Part shown: positions 11,401 to 23,178 of the stretch, one piece after another
How positions within the stretch are numbered: the stretch's first letter is position 1
Layout of the letters: every line of letters starts with the position of its first letter
Assembly (NCBI GenBank): GCA_902806565.1
Contig: CADCXA010000029.1
Location: 1,550,001-1,614,000 of the forward strand
Origin: Hypoxylon rubiginosum
Taxonomy: Eukaryota > Ascomycota > Sordariomycetes > Xylariales > Hypoxylaceae
Length of the DNA stretch: 64,000 nucleotides
Direction: 5' to 3'
The notes under the pieces: generated by a model
The model's database searches: none
What the model saw: the letters and a program-made list of their open reading frames with translations, nothing else
Told to the model about the DNA's origin: nothing
Made by a program: the position numbers and the translations under genes

Positions 11401-13118
11401 ATTAAGTATTAAAAGTTATTAATTATATAAATAAAATAAATACTTTGGAATTAAAAATATAATAAATATTAAACGTGGTTAAAAAATTTAATATATTATT
11501 AAAAAATGTTAATAAAATAATTAATTTGGAAGTTAAATTTAAAAAATAAGATAATAAAATAAGGTTTTTTATTTTTTTTTACTTTTATAAATATTAAAAT
11601 AATATAATAATTATTATAAAATATTAAGTTTTATAATTAAAATTTTATTCTTTTTTATTTAATTTATAATAATTAGGTAGTTAATATAAAAGTAAGTTTT
11701 TATAAAATTATTTTAAATATAAATTTAATTTATTTTAATAAATTTTAATTATTATATATAAAAGGAAATTTTTATAATTATTATTTAAAAAGATATTTCT
11801 TAATTACTTATTTTATTTTAATTTATATAAAAAAAAAAAAAAAAAGTTTTAAAGATATATATTATTATTATTAGTTAAAAAGATTTTTTAATAAAATATA
11901 TATTAATATTATTTCTTATTTATTTAAATAAATAAATAATAAAAAAAACTTTTAGTTATTATAATTATTATAAAAAAAAGAAAATAAAATTTATATTTAT
12001 AAAATAACGGTTAGTTTTATTTTATAATTTATTAAATTTACTATGTTAGATAAATTTTTTTTTATTATTTTTATTTATATAAATAATGTTATTTTTTATT
12101 ATTAATAAGTTTAACTTAAATTTTATATTCTGGTTAATATTATTATTTTATTTTTCTAGACGTTTACTAGTATTAAAACCGGTATGGTTTAAATTATTAA
12201 AATTGGTATTTTTAATATTTAATTTGTTTAAGTTTAATATATTTATATTTAATATAAATTTATAATTAAGTAATTAAAATAATATTTTTAAATGTTTTAA
12301 CAAGTAATTAAATTTATTATTATATATGTTATTAAATGTTATTTTATTATAAAATAATTTATTATAATATAACTTAATATTATAAACGTTAAAATTAAAA
12401 TTAAAAAAATTTATTAAGTTAATAATAATAATAAATATATTTTTATCATTTTTTATTTAATTTATATTTAGTTAATATTTAGTTTTAATATAAGTTTAAG
12501 ATTTATAAGTTTTAAATTAAAGTTTATATTTAATATTAGTAATATTTATTTTTTTTATTATATTGTTTTTTAAAGAATAAATTTTAATAATATATAATTT
12601 AAATGTTTTAATTTTAATAGTGGGATTGGTAAAAAGTAGTATAATAATATTATTAAATATAAACTAAGTAAAATAAGTAAAAAAATATTTAATAAAAATT
12701 TTAATTATAATATTATATTGTAAATTATAATATAAAGTGATAATTTTAAAGTTTTTAATGTTTTTATTTGGTATTTAAAGTATATAAATAATTAATATTA
12801 TTAAATTTAATTTAATAGTACGTGTAATAATAATATATTTTAAAATAAAAGTAAGATTATTTTAATTTAAAAAATAATGAAAATCTTAATAAAAAGATAA
12901 TAAATTTAATATTTTATTAAAAATATTATTATATTATATTAAATTTAAGGTATTAAAATCTTATATATGATTTTAATTAAATTAATTTTTAGTTATTATT
13001 AAATAAATATGGTTAAAATAAAACCTGAGTTTTATTTTAATAAAACGGTAAATTTTGTTAAAAAACTTTTAAATAGATAATATTAATAATTATTATTTTA
13101 AATCTTTTAAATCTTTTA

Positions 13119-13176
13119 TTTTTTTTTTTTTTTTTTCCCTTTTTTTTCTTTCTTTTTTTTTTCTTTTTTTTTTTTT
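13119..13176 (+). repeat. 58-nt pure pyrimidine tract
   Basis: Uninterrupted T/C run, mainly T with CCC and single-C interruptions, inside the AT block. On the minus strand it is an A/G run and could be the poly(A)-like tail of a retroelement, but no adjacent coding remnant supports that. Confidence 0.6.
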
Positions 13177-14285
13177 AACTATTTATATTATATTTAATGT
13201 TATTAATAACAGGTTATAAAACAGGTGTTTTAATTTAATTTAAAGTTATTTATAATATAAACTTTTTAGTTTAATTTAGTTTAATTTATAATAAGCTTAG
13301 TTTAATTTATAGCCGGTTAAAATAATGGAAAAAGTACTTAAAATAACGGTAATTTTTTTAGGAAAAACTAATAGTTAAAATTTAAAATAATAAAATATCA
13401 GTTTATAAATATTAAAAAAATATACGATTAAGGCTAAATTAATTATAAAAATTTTTAATTTAAAATAAATAAGAAAAAATATTAATATAATAAGATTATT
13501 TTAAAAAGTTAATAGTATTTAACATTTTTAAATTAATAAACTTAAAATAATATATAATTTTAAAAAGGTTAATAAATTAATTTAAAATAATTTTATTTAA
13601 CTTATAAAAAACCTTAAAAAAGTGGCGGTTAATATTGTTTAATTAGTAATAATTAAAAAAATATTATTTATAATTTATATAACTTAGAATATAAAAATAA
13701 TAATATTTTTTATATAAAATATTATTTGTAAATATAGTAATAAAACTTGGTTTTATTTTAAAAAAAAAAAAAATATTAATTAGCTTTTAAGTTTACTAAT
13801 ATTTTTTTTTATTATAAACTTATTAATTTTTTATTATAATATATAAAACGTAATATATTATAATATAATTAATATTATTATTATTAAAAGTATTAAAACT
13901 AAGTAATAACTTTAAATTAAAATAATTTAAATAATAAAAATTAATAATATATAATAATATTTAATATAATTAAATTAAAAAAAATAACGTAATATTATAT
14001 AAATATATTTTTAATATAATTATTAATATAATTATTATATATTTTATAAAAAAATAATTTAAAAAGAAATATATATAATTATAAATATTATAAAAGTAAT
14101 ATAATAATAGGTTAAAAAATAAGTAAATTCACGATATTTAAAATTTAAAATATATAAGGTTTTTAATTTAAAAATATAATTACATATATTATAAATTAAT
14201 ATAAATATTTAAATAATTAAAATATAATTTATTAGCTTGCCATGAATCTACGGTTATCTAGCTAATAAATATAACTCGCTTAAAA

Positions 14286-15001
14286 AAAAAGGTGGTGGGG
14301 TATATACTGGAAATTTTAAGTAAAGATTGTAATTTGGTTCGTGCCACCAACGAACAGGTGGTAGGATAACGATAGCCAATAAGATAGATATAATCGCTCA
14401 AATATCAGAACTAACGTGTTAAGGACGAAAGCCATTGGAAATCTCGGACTTCGGATACGTGGCAAGACCTCCGACTTATGTAATATCTCGCTAACATCAT
14501 CCACTCGATACATCCATATACTAGGCCGCATTCCGGGGTAGGCTGCGTAAGACTAGTACAATACAGTACAGGCGCCGTCAGCCGAAAAATACGAGGACTC
14601 GGCGTACTCCTTACGTACCCCCTAATATTTGAGAGGAACGAGTTGCCGAATCAGCATGCATCTGAATCTAATGGTGTTGGGTCGCGCTCGGAAAATCCAT
14701 GCTGGCCGTCTAAGACCAAAAACAATGTCAGCAACTTGTCCCCTCTTCGTATCGCAAACCACCGGATTCTAGGCAAAGATTTCGATTCAATGCGAAGTTG
14801 ATTCGCAGCACGTCTTATTTCACCGTACGAATCCTGGTTCTGTGCTCCTTTTTTGGATTCCTTTTCTAGGGGGAGCCAATCCCCTTATCCCCGAGAAGTC
14901 GAAACACACCCACTTCAGGGGTTCGATCCAGACCCTGCTTGGGACCCAGCGCTGCTACGAAACACATGATGGCGGGACGGCGGTTCGGCGGAATAGAGAA
15001 C
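14286..15001. other. intergenic / promoter of the Ytp1-like gene
   Basis: GC content returns to normal at about 14290. No gene is supported. The upstream in-frame ATG pair at 14966 could extend the next gene by 12 codons. Confidence 0.4.
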
Positions 15002-16621
15002 ATGGCTTCATCTTCTTCTTCCTTACCTCTTCTTTTACTCGCCCTGTCTGCTTTACCAATGGCGTCCGCACACGATCACAGTTCTACGCACATCGAAGAC
15101 GGGGAGACCGTTTCGGTCGATCCCATTGTATGTCTTGACCCGAAACCACCGAGCCGGTCGCCACGGAAGTCCCGGATGCTGACTCTTTCTATAGGACACG
15201 ACGTTATGGGTTCACATCTTCATTCAGATGTTCGCCTGGGGCGTTATATTCCCCTTGGGGATGGTTCTAGGGGTAGGCAATTCGTCCTCAACTTCTCCCT
15301 TAGCTCCCGATTCGAATTCACCCTAACCCGAATCCCCTTTCTTAGATAGTGAAGTCCCGATGGCACGTCCCCGTCCAAGTAGCCGGCACCGCGCTGGCTA
15401 TCGTCGGATACGCCCTAGGCCACATGCACGGCGGTCGCGAATTCCGGCATTCCAACGTCCACTCCAAGTTCGCATCGCCGATATCCCTAATGCTCTTCGC
15501 CCAAATCCTCATGGGCATCTACCTCAAGCTACACCTCGAGAAGGGCATAAATGGCAAAATTAGACGGTTTGTGAAGATGGGACACGGTATTCTTGGGAAG
15601 GCGTTGCCCGTACTGGCTTGGACCCAGATGCTGTTTGGCGGCATCACCGCTCTCGGCTTTTGCCAGGGCGAACACGTAGGCCAGTGCCTAGCGCATTTCA
15701 TCATGGGAAGTGCCTTCATCGCCTACGGTATCCTCTTGACGCTTCTGCTGCTAGTTGGACAGCTATGGCTCAGGCGCACCGGGCGGTCTCAGGAGTTCTT
15801 CGACAGCGCCATCATCGCAGCCTGGGGAATGGTCAACACTTTCACCGAACACCGATGGGGTACCGCATGGGTTAAGAACGATTGGCAGCATACGGCTATG
15901 GGTATAATTTGGTGGGCTGCGGGCTTAGCCGGAGTCTGGTTAAGTAAAGATCGAGATGGCCGACCCCAGCGCAACTTCATCCCCGGTTTCGTCATCCTGA
16001 TCACCGGCTGGGCAATGAGTGCCCACCCCCAAGAATTGATGATTAGCGCCGAAACACACAAAATGTTCGGATATACCCTCATGGCAGCTGGCGCTACGCG
16101 TATGATCGAGGTATCCTTCGTGCTTCGGGACCGTCCCGGCGTGTCAGAGAACGGCCGCGAGACCAGCAGTTTCCAATTTGTCCCCGCATTTGTAAGTTCA
16201 CGGCCGAAATATTCGAATTGGGCTTCGCTAATAAGAGCAAAAGCTGCTTTACGCTTCCGGCTTCTTATTCATGGGCGCTACAGAAGAGCAAATGTTATTG
16301 GTTGCTGCCTCTGGCATGGATCACGTTGCCTATATCTTGATCTTATACTCGCTCGCTTTCTTACTCTTCCTCTTTGTCAATGCGCTCATCGGTGTGTACG
16401 ACCGCAACACTCCCTCTGATAATCCTCACAAGGATGTGGCGAATGGCCGATTGGGACCTCGCGTGAACGGAACTATCCCTGTAAGGGATGCCCAAGAGTT
16501 CGAACTAGAGGGCTTGATGAGTGATGACGAAGATGATGGTGTGAGGGGGCTGAGAGAGGATGATGACGGTCTAAACAGCCTAAGCACCGTGGGCAAGAAC
16601 AGCGATGGAGCTGCCCACTGA
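15002..16621 (+). CDS. Ytp1-like / DUF2427 multipass membrane protein
   Basis: Four exons, all phase 0: 15002-15127, 15195-15272, 15346-16191 and 16244-16621, giving about 475 aa. An ATG at 14966 would add 12 residues. After a signal peptide (SLPLLLLALSALPMASA) comes the DUF2427 segment with TLWVHIFIQMFAWGVIFPLG in exon 2. This is followed by a cytochrome-b561-like bundle with conserved His (GHMHGG, HSNVHSKF, KMGHGILGK). The Ytp1 C-terminal part has further helices (TEHRWGTAWVKNDWQHTAMGIIWW; LLYASGFLFMGATEEQ). The tail is acidic and cytosolic. It belongs to the fungal family of the yeast protein Ytp1; the histidines suggest heme or metal binding, but function is not established. The 78-nt second exon is easily missed by annotation software, yet it carries the most conserved helix. 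Confidence 0.88.
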
Positions 16622-17613
16622 TACTTGACCAGCCATATCAGGCAAGCTACCTTGTAACGATGGCAGCCGGTATAGGAACAAATACCAATCCTTTTGGTTA
16701 TTATTGCATAGGTCCGAGGCGTTTGAACTTTGGTATCAGGAGGTTTGGTCATAAGCGAATTAGGCTCGAATTCTAAATAGAAATACGCATACATAAATGC
16801 TTATAGGCTCCAATAAATATAATAATACGGTTCACGTTCAGTTCATGTCTCTTTAACGCAGCTTTCAGCTTCGCAGCCTGTCCTTTTCACCTTGGGTCCT
16901 GCCTCTCAATGACTCAACGTGTCTTGTGCTACGAGTAAATAATATCAACTCCTCGTGACAACCTACGTACCTACCTAGGTGCGTATGCGGGAGATTGGGC
17001 ACAACAAACCAGTAGACGCATAACTAAAGCAAATAGTGGCAAAGAGAAGCCGCCGAGACCAGTCACAAAGTATTTAAAGTATCTTGATGATGTCCGCAGA
17101 GCATGTTTTCAAGTTGATCCGCTTTTCCTGCCTCATAAAAATGTTTTGAAGCACATCAACTACCTACCCATCAACTACCTACCTCCTACAAAGAAGCAAA
17201 TCCAATAGTTACACCAGTGGATTAGTGAGGTATGTTCAGTGAAGTTTTACGACACGCTTCACCGTTCACATCATTGTTCCGAGAACTCGACATACTACGA
17301 CATCCTACAGTCTTCTCATAATAGGCCACGAACTCCTACCTACCCAGGTACCTACAGAGTACTTAGTTGCTCTTTCCATCGCCAGGAACGCTTTAAGCGG
17401 GTCTTGCAACTTGATCGCCAGGTACAACGACATCATTTTCGATTACATCGTCAAGGTTTACCTAAACAACCTTCAAAATACCTTGGTAGGTAAGCTCACC
17501 TTTTTCCTCTTCAACCAAAACACCTACTCATTTTAACAGACCCTTAGCAAACACATCACGAATTTCTTCACTAGCCAACTCCCCATTCATAAATCCAAAA
17601 AGTATCGATCATC
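16622..17613. other. intergenic, about 1 kb
   Basis: Non-coding, with several CTACCTACC-type motifs near 16970, 17160-17190 and 17335-17355. A weak frame at 17239-17493 looks non-coding. Confidence 0.4.
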
Positions 17614-18690
17614 ATGGCCCCAGACCAGGCCCAAGAGGCGAAAGCAACCAAGGAAAAGGAAGTCCCCAAAAAGGAAGATGCTAAGGAGCAAGGCGTCGAG
17701 GAGCTCGACGTCGGCGAAATACTTGCTCAAGCCGATAAATACAAAGTTGGCATGAAGGAGCACAGTGAGCAGATCGATCAGCATGTCAAGATAGTTGAGA
17801 AGCTTGAAAGACTCCACGGCTCGCTCGAGCAGACAGTGCTATCTCCTTGCGCCAGTGTCGTAAACTGCCTGCAAAACTGTCTAGACGAGATGAAGCGCCT
17901 GGCAGATACCCTTCGAGACGTTCGTCTAGACGCCGGGACACTTGTATACGAAGCTGCCGTTGCAGCCGACGATTCTACCTGCCCCCCCTTTCCGCTCAGA
18001 GTTTCCCTGCCTCCGAAAGACTTGGCTCATCTCACCAAGGAAGTCATCAGCAGTATTAGTGACCCCCATTCAGACTCCCATTCAGACCCCAATTCAGACC
18101 CCAATTCAGACCCCCATTCAGACGAATTATATTTCGGGTCGTTCGATGACACTGAGGAGTACGACCCCTTCGACGGGTTCACTGGCTGGGTCAAACCTTC
18201 ACCAGTCGATTATCTCATGCTACGCCTTAAGGATCAGCCTGGTTTACTTGATTCACCTTTCCCTCCCGAAATGACCCTGTGCAGCGACCCTGATGAAGTC
18301 AAAAGAATGATTTCCGAGACCGTGACTCGCCTAGGAGCACCTATGCCGGGAGATCCAGCGTACGCTGGAGCGTCCAAGGAGTGGAAGGAAAGAGCCGAAG
18401 CCGCCGATCAAGGTCAACAGACGAAGCCCGAAATTTTCGAACAGCGGATGAAGGCCCTAATTGCTGCTGAAAAGCACCAGAAGGAGTACAGAGAGTTCAC
18501 GCACTGGGAGGAGGAAGCCAGAGCCGCTGCTGCTAAAGAACGACAGGCGAAGTCCGCGAGGTTCACGGCGTGGAAGTCCAGCGAGTTGGCAGACTGGATC
18601 GACGAGCTCAACGCCATGACCGAGGAAGATCCGGACGGAGTCAGAGAACGGGCCCTAGCCTATCTGAAATTCATGGAGAACGGGCCCTAG
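17614..18690 (+). CDS. hypothetical coiled-coil protein, probably truncated at the C-terminus
   Basis: Intact frame of 358 aa from the ATG at 17614. The N-terminus is Lys/Glu-rich (residues 1-35), followed by a helical coiled-coil-like region (about 40-115). Residues 150-170 are a low-complexity run built from SDPHSD/SDPNSD repeats encoded by a 12-bp tandem repeat. A second charged helical region covers about 265-350. No signal peptide, membrane span or known domain was seen. A 32-bp tandem duplication at 18646-18709 shifts the frame and gives a stop at 18688-18690. Without it the frame would run to 18758, adding about 17 residues. It is therefore either a recently shortened allele or a tolerated variant. 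Confidence 0.65.
   Translation: MAPDQAQEAKATKEKEVPKKEDAKEQGVEELDVGEILAQADKYKVGMKEHSEQIDQHVKIVEKLERLHGSLEQTVLSPCASVVNCLQNCLDEMKRLADTLRDVRLDAGTLVYEAAVAADDSTCPPFPLRVSLPPKDLAHLTKEVISSISDPHSDSHSDPNSDPNSDPHSDELYFGSFDDTEEYDPFDGFTGWVKPSPVDYLMLRLKDQPGLLDSPFPPEMTLCSDPDEVKRMISETVTRLGAPMPGDPAYAGASKEWKERAEAADQGQQTKPEIFEQRMKALIAAEKHQKEYREFTHWEEEARAAAAKERQAKSARFTAWKSSELADWIDELNAMTEEDPDGVRERALAYLKFMENGP
18061..18123 (+). repeat. 12-bp coding tandem repeat, 5 copies
   Basis: The unit is GACCCCNATTCA-like, five consecutive copies plus GAC with one or two changes each. It lies in frame inside the hypothetical gene and encodes four-residue SD-P/S-H/N repeats. Confidence 0.8.
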
Positions 18691-18709
18691 CTTGTCTGAG
18701 ATTCATGGA
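18646..18709 (+). repeat. 32-bp tandem duplication at a gene end
   Basis: Two adjacent copies of a 32-bp segment starting GAACGGGCCCTAG, differing at a few bases. Because 32 is not a multiple of three, the second copy changes frame and produces the stop. Confidence 0.8.
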
Positions 18710-18758
18710 GAAGCGATACCGACCAACCGACGCCAGCAAGCTCGAGCAGGAAGTCTAA

Positions 18759-19976
18759 ATAAATCGCTACTCAGGAACAGCACACAGGCGCTGGCGAGCA
18801 GAAGTAGGGCGAGCACGATCTCGAGACCGATACCCAAGAACAACCGACAGACCCCAACGAACACGACCGTAAAGCAGATCTATAGGAGACAGCAGACCAC
18901 GCTATAGCCTCTATGGAATCGCATGACTTGTAGCAAGAGAAACCCATATCTACTCTCTGACAGGAAGACGATTACGTGGAACGCTCTTCTTTCCCGCTGC
19001 TTAAGATACACTCGAACTGGTCCGTTAGGTATAGGGGTTTGGAAGTTCACTGTTTCTCGAAGGGTATTAAGATGATAATTTGCAATGCGGTGGTTTTTTT
19101 TTCAGCATCCTTGAAGTCTTCTCATAGCTGTGGCGAAAGCAAGGGGATTACTCTATCAAGATGCTTTTCAAGATGGTTCTACGATAGTTACATAGGACTT
19201 TCTATAATTTCTAATCAGAGTCCTAATCAACTCTTCTATTGACTTAATTATGACCAAGTCTTGGAATTTCTTTTTCTAGAGTGTCCATGATTACCTCCTA
19301 CTAATATTGTTCTGCAGTAAAACATGTCGTCTGCGTCTAGCAGCCCCATATTGAATTTGGGAGGCTCTGCTCTTCGGAGCCTCACACTTGGGTAGGTACC
19401 TGGTAGATATATTGCCGTATTGTATTCGAAGGTCGTTAGCCAGCTACTGTAGATCTTGTTTGGAAAGAGCTATGGGACATGGGGATTGGTACTGGATCAA
19501 GTCGTCAGTGCATCTATTCCTCGTCGCACCGAACTTTCTCGCCATTCGCTTCGTATCTGGACTCGACTGATCTGGCCAGCAGCACGATCGGCAACGAGCA
19601 TTCGAATATGAACTAGATTGCATATCTAACTGCCATCAATCTGCGGGGACCCCGCGTACGAGTCGATCCCTATACCTAATTCGCCAAGCCGGAAGATTGA
19701 CCAGGCACACGAGACGACCGAGCCCGATCAGGAAAATTCCCTATTTAGCCAACGAGCTTGTATAAACAAAACAATACTGGTATTGGCTTGGAGTAGATTG
19801 CCTAAGGGCTGGCAATGTAAGTGAGCTCCGCAAAAGCTATTGCGTTAGACCCGCGTCTTTGGTGGTATGCTGATCTGTATATAAGACACAGGCCTTGGAA
19901 AGCCAGACAGAGGAGACTAGTCGACGCCGTACGTAAAAGATTCAGTTATTTTCAATTTTCGATACCAAACCCCAAA
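18759..19976. other. intergenic, about 1.2 kb
   Basis: No gene supported. Short frames (18976-19242, 19388-19570) have no recognisable content. The last 200 bp serve as the 5' flank of the PEBP-like gene. Confidence 0.4.
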
Positions 19977-20726
19977 ATGAAGGCATCAAGTATTATATCC
20001 GCTCTGGCGCTCGCTGGCGTCTCCGTCGCCCAGTCGCCCTCAGGGTTTACGCCGGCGGTCGAGCAGAAGCTCGAGGTCACGTTCGGAACAAAGACAGTAA
20101 CGCCTGGCCTGGCGTTGTCGAAGGCCGACACTGCTAGGCAGCCTACTATCGGATTGAGCATCCCCGTGAACGGATCCTACGTGTGGATGATGATCGGTAA
20201 GTGCTTCTGGAAAATATTCACGAACGGTGTAGTAGACTAACTTGCGCTGTAGATCTTGACGCGTACGCCTCCGTCCTCCCTTAAGCTTTCTCCCGCGCTA
20301 ACCTTTACAACCTACCAGATCGACCAACTTCATAAACCCCGGACAGGGCCAACCCGCCACGTACTTGCATACCGTAATCCGAGACTTCAAGGCGAGCGGC
20401 GCCGCGTCGGCTGCTGGTATCACCACCCTTACATCCACGGCCACGGGCCCCGTAGGTACGAATGACCCCAATGCCGAAGAATCACGAGATGACAAGCTAC
20501 TAACTATCCTCCAGCTTGGTTCGGACCAGCGCCCCCGGCCGAGAACCCCCCGCACCCGCACCGATACACCAACCTGCTCTGGGTCCAGCCTGCAAACTGG
20601 CAGATCCCCGCGTCCGCGAACCAGATGCTCCAGGCCCAGAAATCCGGGTTCAACGTTCCGAATTTCATCACCGCCGCCGGCCTCGGCAACCCCATCGCCG
20701 CCAACTACTTCAACGTTACCGGTTAG
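19977..20726 (+). CDS. secreted phosphatidylethanolamine-binding (PEBP) family protein
   Basis: Four exons (19977-20196, 20253-20262, 20319-20455, 20515-20726) give 192 aa. The second exon is only 10 nt; phases match throughout and introns are 56, 56 and 59 nt. A signal peptide (KASSIISALALAGVSVAQS) starts the protein. PEBP features follow: the ligand-pocket strand ending MMIDLDAS, the YLHTVIRDF segment, and the WFGPAPPAENPPHPHRYTNLLW block, which matches the family's GP-PP-x-HRY motif. Fungal secreted PEBPs are related to the carboxypeptidase Y inhibitor Tfs1 fold and bind small anionic ligands; the substrate here is unknown. The central region is shorter than in classic PEBPs. Confidence 0.85.
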
Positions 20727-20995
20727 GAAGGCTCGAAGAAGAGAGAGCGAAGCGAAGCGGAGGAAAAACATGTATATATGAGAGAGAGCATCGACTTGAA
20801 TACGTGAAGGAAATCTTTGCGTTAAATTCGATATCGACGTATCTAACAGAGACGAATCCAAATTCCCTTTGTCAACTCCCTCGGCTGTAGATTCCTTCGC
20901 GTGATCTCTTGAGTCTCAAATCGCGATAACTGTCTATCCTACTACATACCTCCTGATTTAGAAACCTTCGAGCTTCGTAATACAATATTCAAACT
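20727..20995. other. 3'-to-3' intergenic gap
   Basis: Short spacer between convergent genes, the PEBP-like gene (plus) and the FMN dehydrogenase (minus). No specific terminator was recognised. Confidence 0.4.
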
Positions 20996-22554
20996 TCAGG
21001 CCATCTCCAACGTCGACGGGAAATAAGCGCCTCTGGGCATGGAATCGAGGGCGTCACGGTTGATATCCTCCAAGGATGGATATCCCGCAACATTCATCTA
21101 AGCGAGTATCTTGTAAGCATAGAAGACTTACGGATAGGGGTAACCAGAGGGGGTAGAAGGATATGCACCTACCAAAATATCGAAATCCGCCAGAAGGCCT
21201 TTCATCACATGCCTTACGCCTTCCTCGCCGCCGCTGCCCAGAGCGTACACCCAAAGGCGACCGACAAACACGAATTTCGCTCCGAGGGCCAGTGCCTTGA
21301 AGACATCAGCGCCGCCCCTGATGCCCGAGTCGTACATGATCTAGAACAATCGTAAGTCAGTTACGCTTCCCGTCTCCCCCTTTCTACAGATCCACAGGCA
21401 AGACTCACGTATATCCTATCCCCCACCGCGTCCGCGATCTTCTCCAGCGCATCCAGGCTCGCGATCGCGCCGTCCACCTGGCGCCCCGCGTGGTTCGAGA
21501 CCACGATCCCGTCGACGCCCATCTCGACCGCCCTCCTCGCGTCCGCCACGCTCTGGATCCCCTTGACGCAGAACGGCTTCCCGCCGCTGAGCCGCCTCCA
21601 GCTCTCCACGAGCCACGGGACCCGGTCCCACGCGGACGAGCGCCCGTGCCAGATGTGCTTGTCGATCCACTCAGCTCCGATCTGAAATTTGTCCTTCGGG
21701 TCCTGCGGGTCGAGCCCGGCCTCCCGCAGCCGGTCTAAAAACGCCGGGTCCTGCAGTCCTAGGTCGCCGGCCCCGTGGTCGTGGTAGAAGGCGTAGTTCC
21801 CGTGCGCCGCGTCGTCGTGCCGCCAACCCAGCTGCCAGGTGTCCGCCGTCAGCACGCACGCCGAGTACCCGCAGTCCGCGGCGCGCCGCAGCATCGACAG
21901 CGTGACGGCGTCGTCGGGGCTCCAGTACAGCTGATAGAACCGCGGACTTTCATCACCGTTGGCGTGCGCCACGTCTTCTATGGAATAGCTGCCGGCCGAC
22001 GACAGGCAGTACGGGATGTTGAGCTCGCCGGCGACCTTGGCAGGCGATAGTTCGCCCGTCGCGTGGTAGATCCGGTTGATGCCGATCGGCGCGAACCCGA
22101 TCGGCGCGGCGACCCGGTGCCCGAAGATGGTGGTCGCCGTGTCCCGCTTGTCGGTGTCGACGAGCATGCGCGGGATGATCTGGTGCCGGTAGAAGGCTTG
22201 GCGGTTGGCGTAGTGCGTCCAGGAAAGGCCCGCGTTACAGGACGCGTAGTGCCTGCAGAGTTTATGTGAGAATTCCTCTGCGAATAGGGGCGAATCATGC
22301 CTCGGTTGGACGGAGAATCTTACCATCCGGTCTGGCTGAGGCGTTCTCTCGCCGTTTCTCGCAGCTTGTCGGGGTCTACAATAGGGGTCAACCAAGCACG
22401 CGGGACTCACTCAAAGAGGTTGGAGATATTATGTCTTACGTGTATTAAAAGGGGGATGTTTTCCCTCGTTAGGGCCCCAGAACAACTCTCTCTGGTAGAG
22501 ACCCCATTGGGGGGTGCTGCGCTGGCTGATATTGGGATTGTTTGGGTCACTCAT
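20996..22554 (-). CDS. FMN-dependent 2-hydroxy-acid dehydrogenase, lactate 2-monooxygenase-like
   Basis: Five exons (22554-22440, 22375-22324, 22252-21409, 21340-21173, 21097-20996) with consistent phases give 426 aa. It has the FMN_dh TIM barrel: the FMN-contact segment AAPIGFAPIG at about 104-113, VLTADTW near 190, CVKGIQS near 285, and the catalytic SNHAGRQVDG with the base His at about residue 310. The phosphate-binding end is YDSGIRGGADVFKALALGA. HAGRQ (rather than HGGRQ), together with the IIPRMLVD and WQLGWR stretches, points to the lactate 2-monooxygenase-like branch. Expected chemistry is FMN-linked oxidation of an L-2-hydroxy acid, using O2. There is no signal or mitochondrial peptide. 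The N-terminal exons are short and the 5' donor positions are less certain than the core. Confidence 0.85.
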
Positions 22555-23178
22555 TGTCGCGTATGCTTGTTCGCCTAGGTAATGTTGTCTTCTATGGTCT
22601 CTGTTGCAAATCTGGGCTCTATTCTATCACATTGGCATCTATTTATCTCTCTCGGACATACAGGTCTTCAGAACTGTGGTTTCTTGGATACGTGCTTTGT
22701 CAAAAGAGCCCCCCGATGAACGGGGCCGATCCATCTCCGATGACATCAAGAAATGATCGTCGATTGTCTATGACACTAGGATTTGACGCGGCTATACGAA
22801 GGAGAACAGAGAAAAATCAAGATAAGCAACCTGCAGTCATCTAGTGTGACTTGAAAGTGTAACTTCAATCGGCATACTCCTCGAATTTAACAATTAGCCA
22901 ATTATATCTTTGCGTTAACATTCAACTCCACGACAACAACATTCGCGATCCCTCCGAGATGCCGAACATTTTCCATCTGATCTGATATTCCTAGTAGTTT
23001 GCTCCTTGTCAAGTCTAGACATCTTGAGTTTCGTAAAAGGTTCTTCTGGAGTAAAGATCGCGAACAATTGCCTCGTATGTCTGAAAGTGGATGAGCTCTT
23101 TGAAGGCTGCCGACTTGATCTTAGCCCACCACGCCCATTCACGCTGGAGCTGGTCATGAGATCGCCGTGGTGTACGTA
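22555..23178. other. intergenic, 0.6 kb
   Basis: Non-coding 5' flank of the FMN dehydrogenase and 3' flank of the small secreted gene. Weak frames here were judged non-coding. Confidence 0.4.

Larger units (their letters stand above)
7239..14285. repeat. 7-kb AT-rich block, probable RIP-degenerated repeat DNA
   Basis: About 7 kb of extreme AT content with sharp edges near 7240 and 14285. No ORF of 60 codons or more occurs in any frame. Remaining C residues sit mostly in CT, CC or CG and hardly ever in CA, while TA is abundant. This is the signature of repeat-induced point mutation (C to T, preferring CpA on both strands). CpG sites survive, so ordinary CpG decay is not the cause. The original element, presumably one or more transposons, cannot be identified; I found no legible reverse transcriptase or transposase and no long terminal repeats. 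A centromere-like or heterochromatic AT island is the alternative reading. Confidence 0.8.

Noticed and set aside
7239..14285. Mitochondrial or bacterial insertion as the cause of the AT island
   Set aside because: No ORF in any genetic code-like frame, no rRNA or tRNA seen, and the CpA/TpG loss fits RIP better.
14910..14940. T-loop-like GGTTCGATCC resembling part of a tRNA
   Set aside because: No matching acceptor, D or anticodon arms could be folded around it.
20298..20861. 187-aa minus-strand frame over the PEBP gene
   Set aside because: Antisense shadow; the plus strand has the spliced PEBP pattern.
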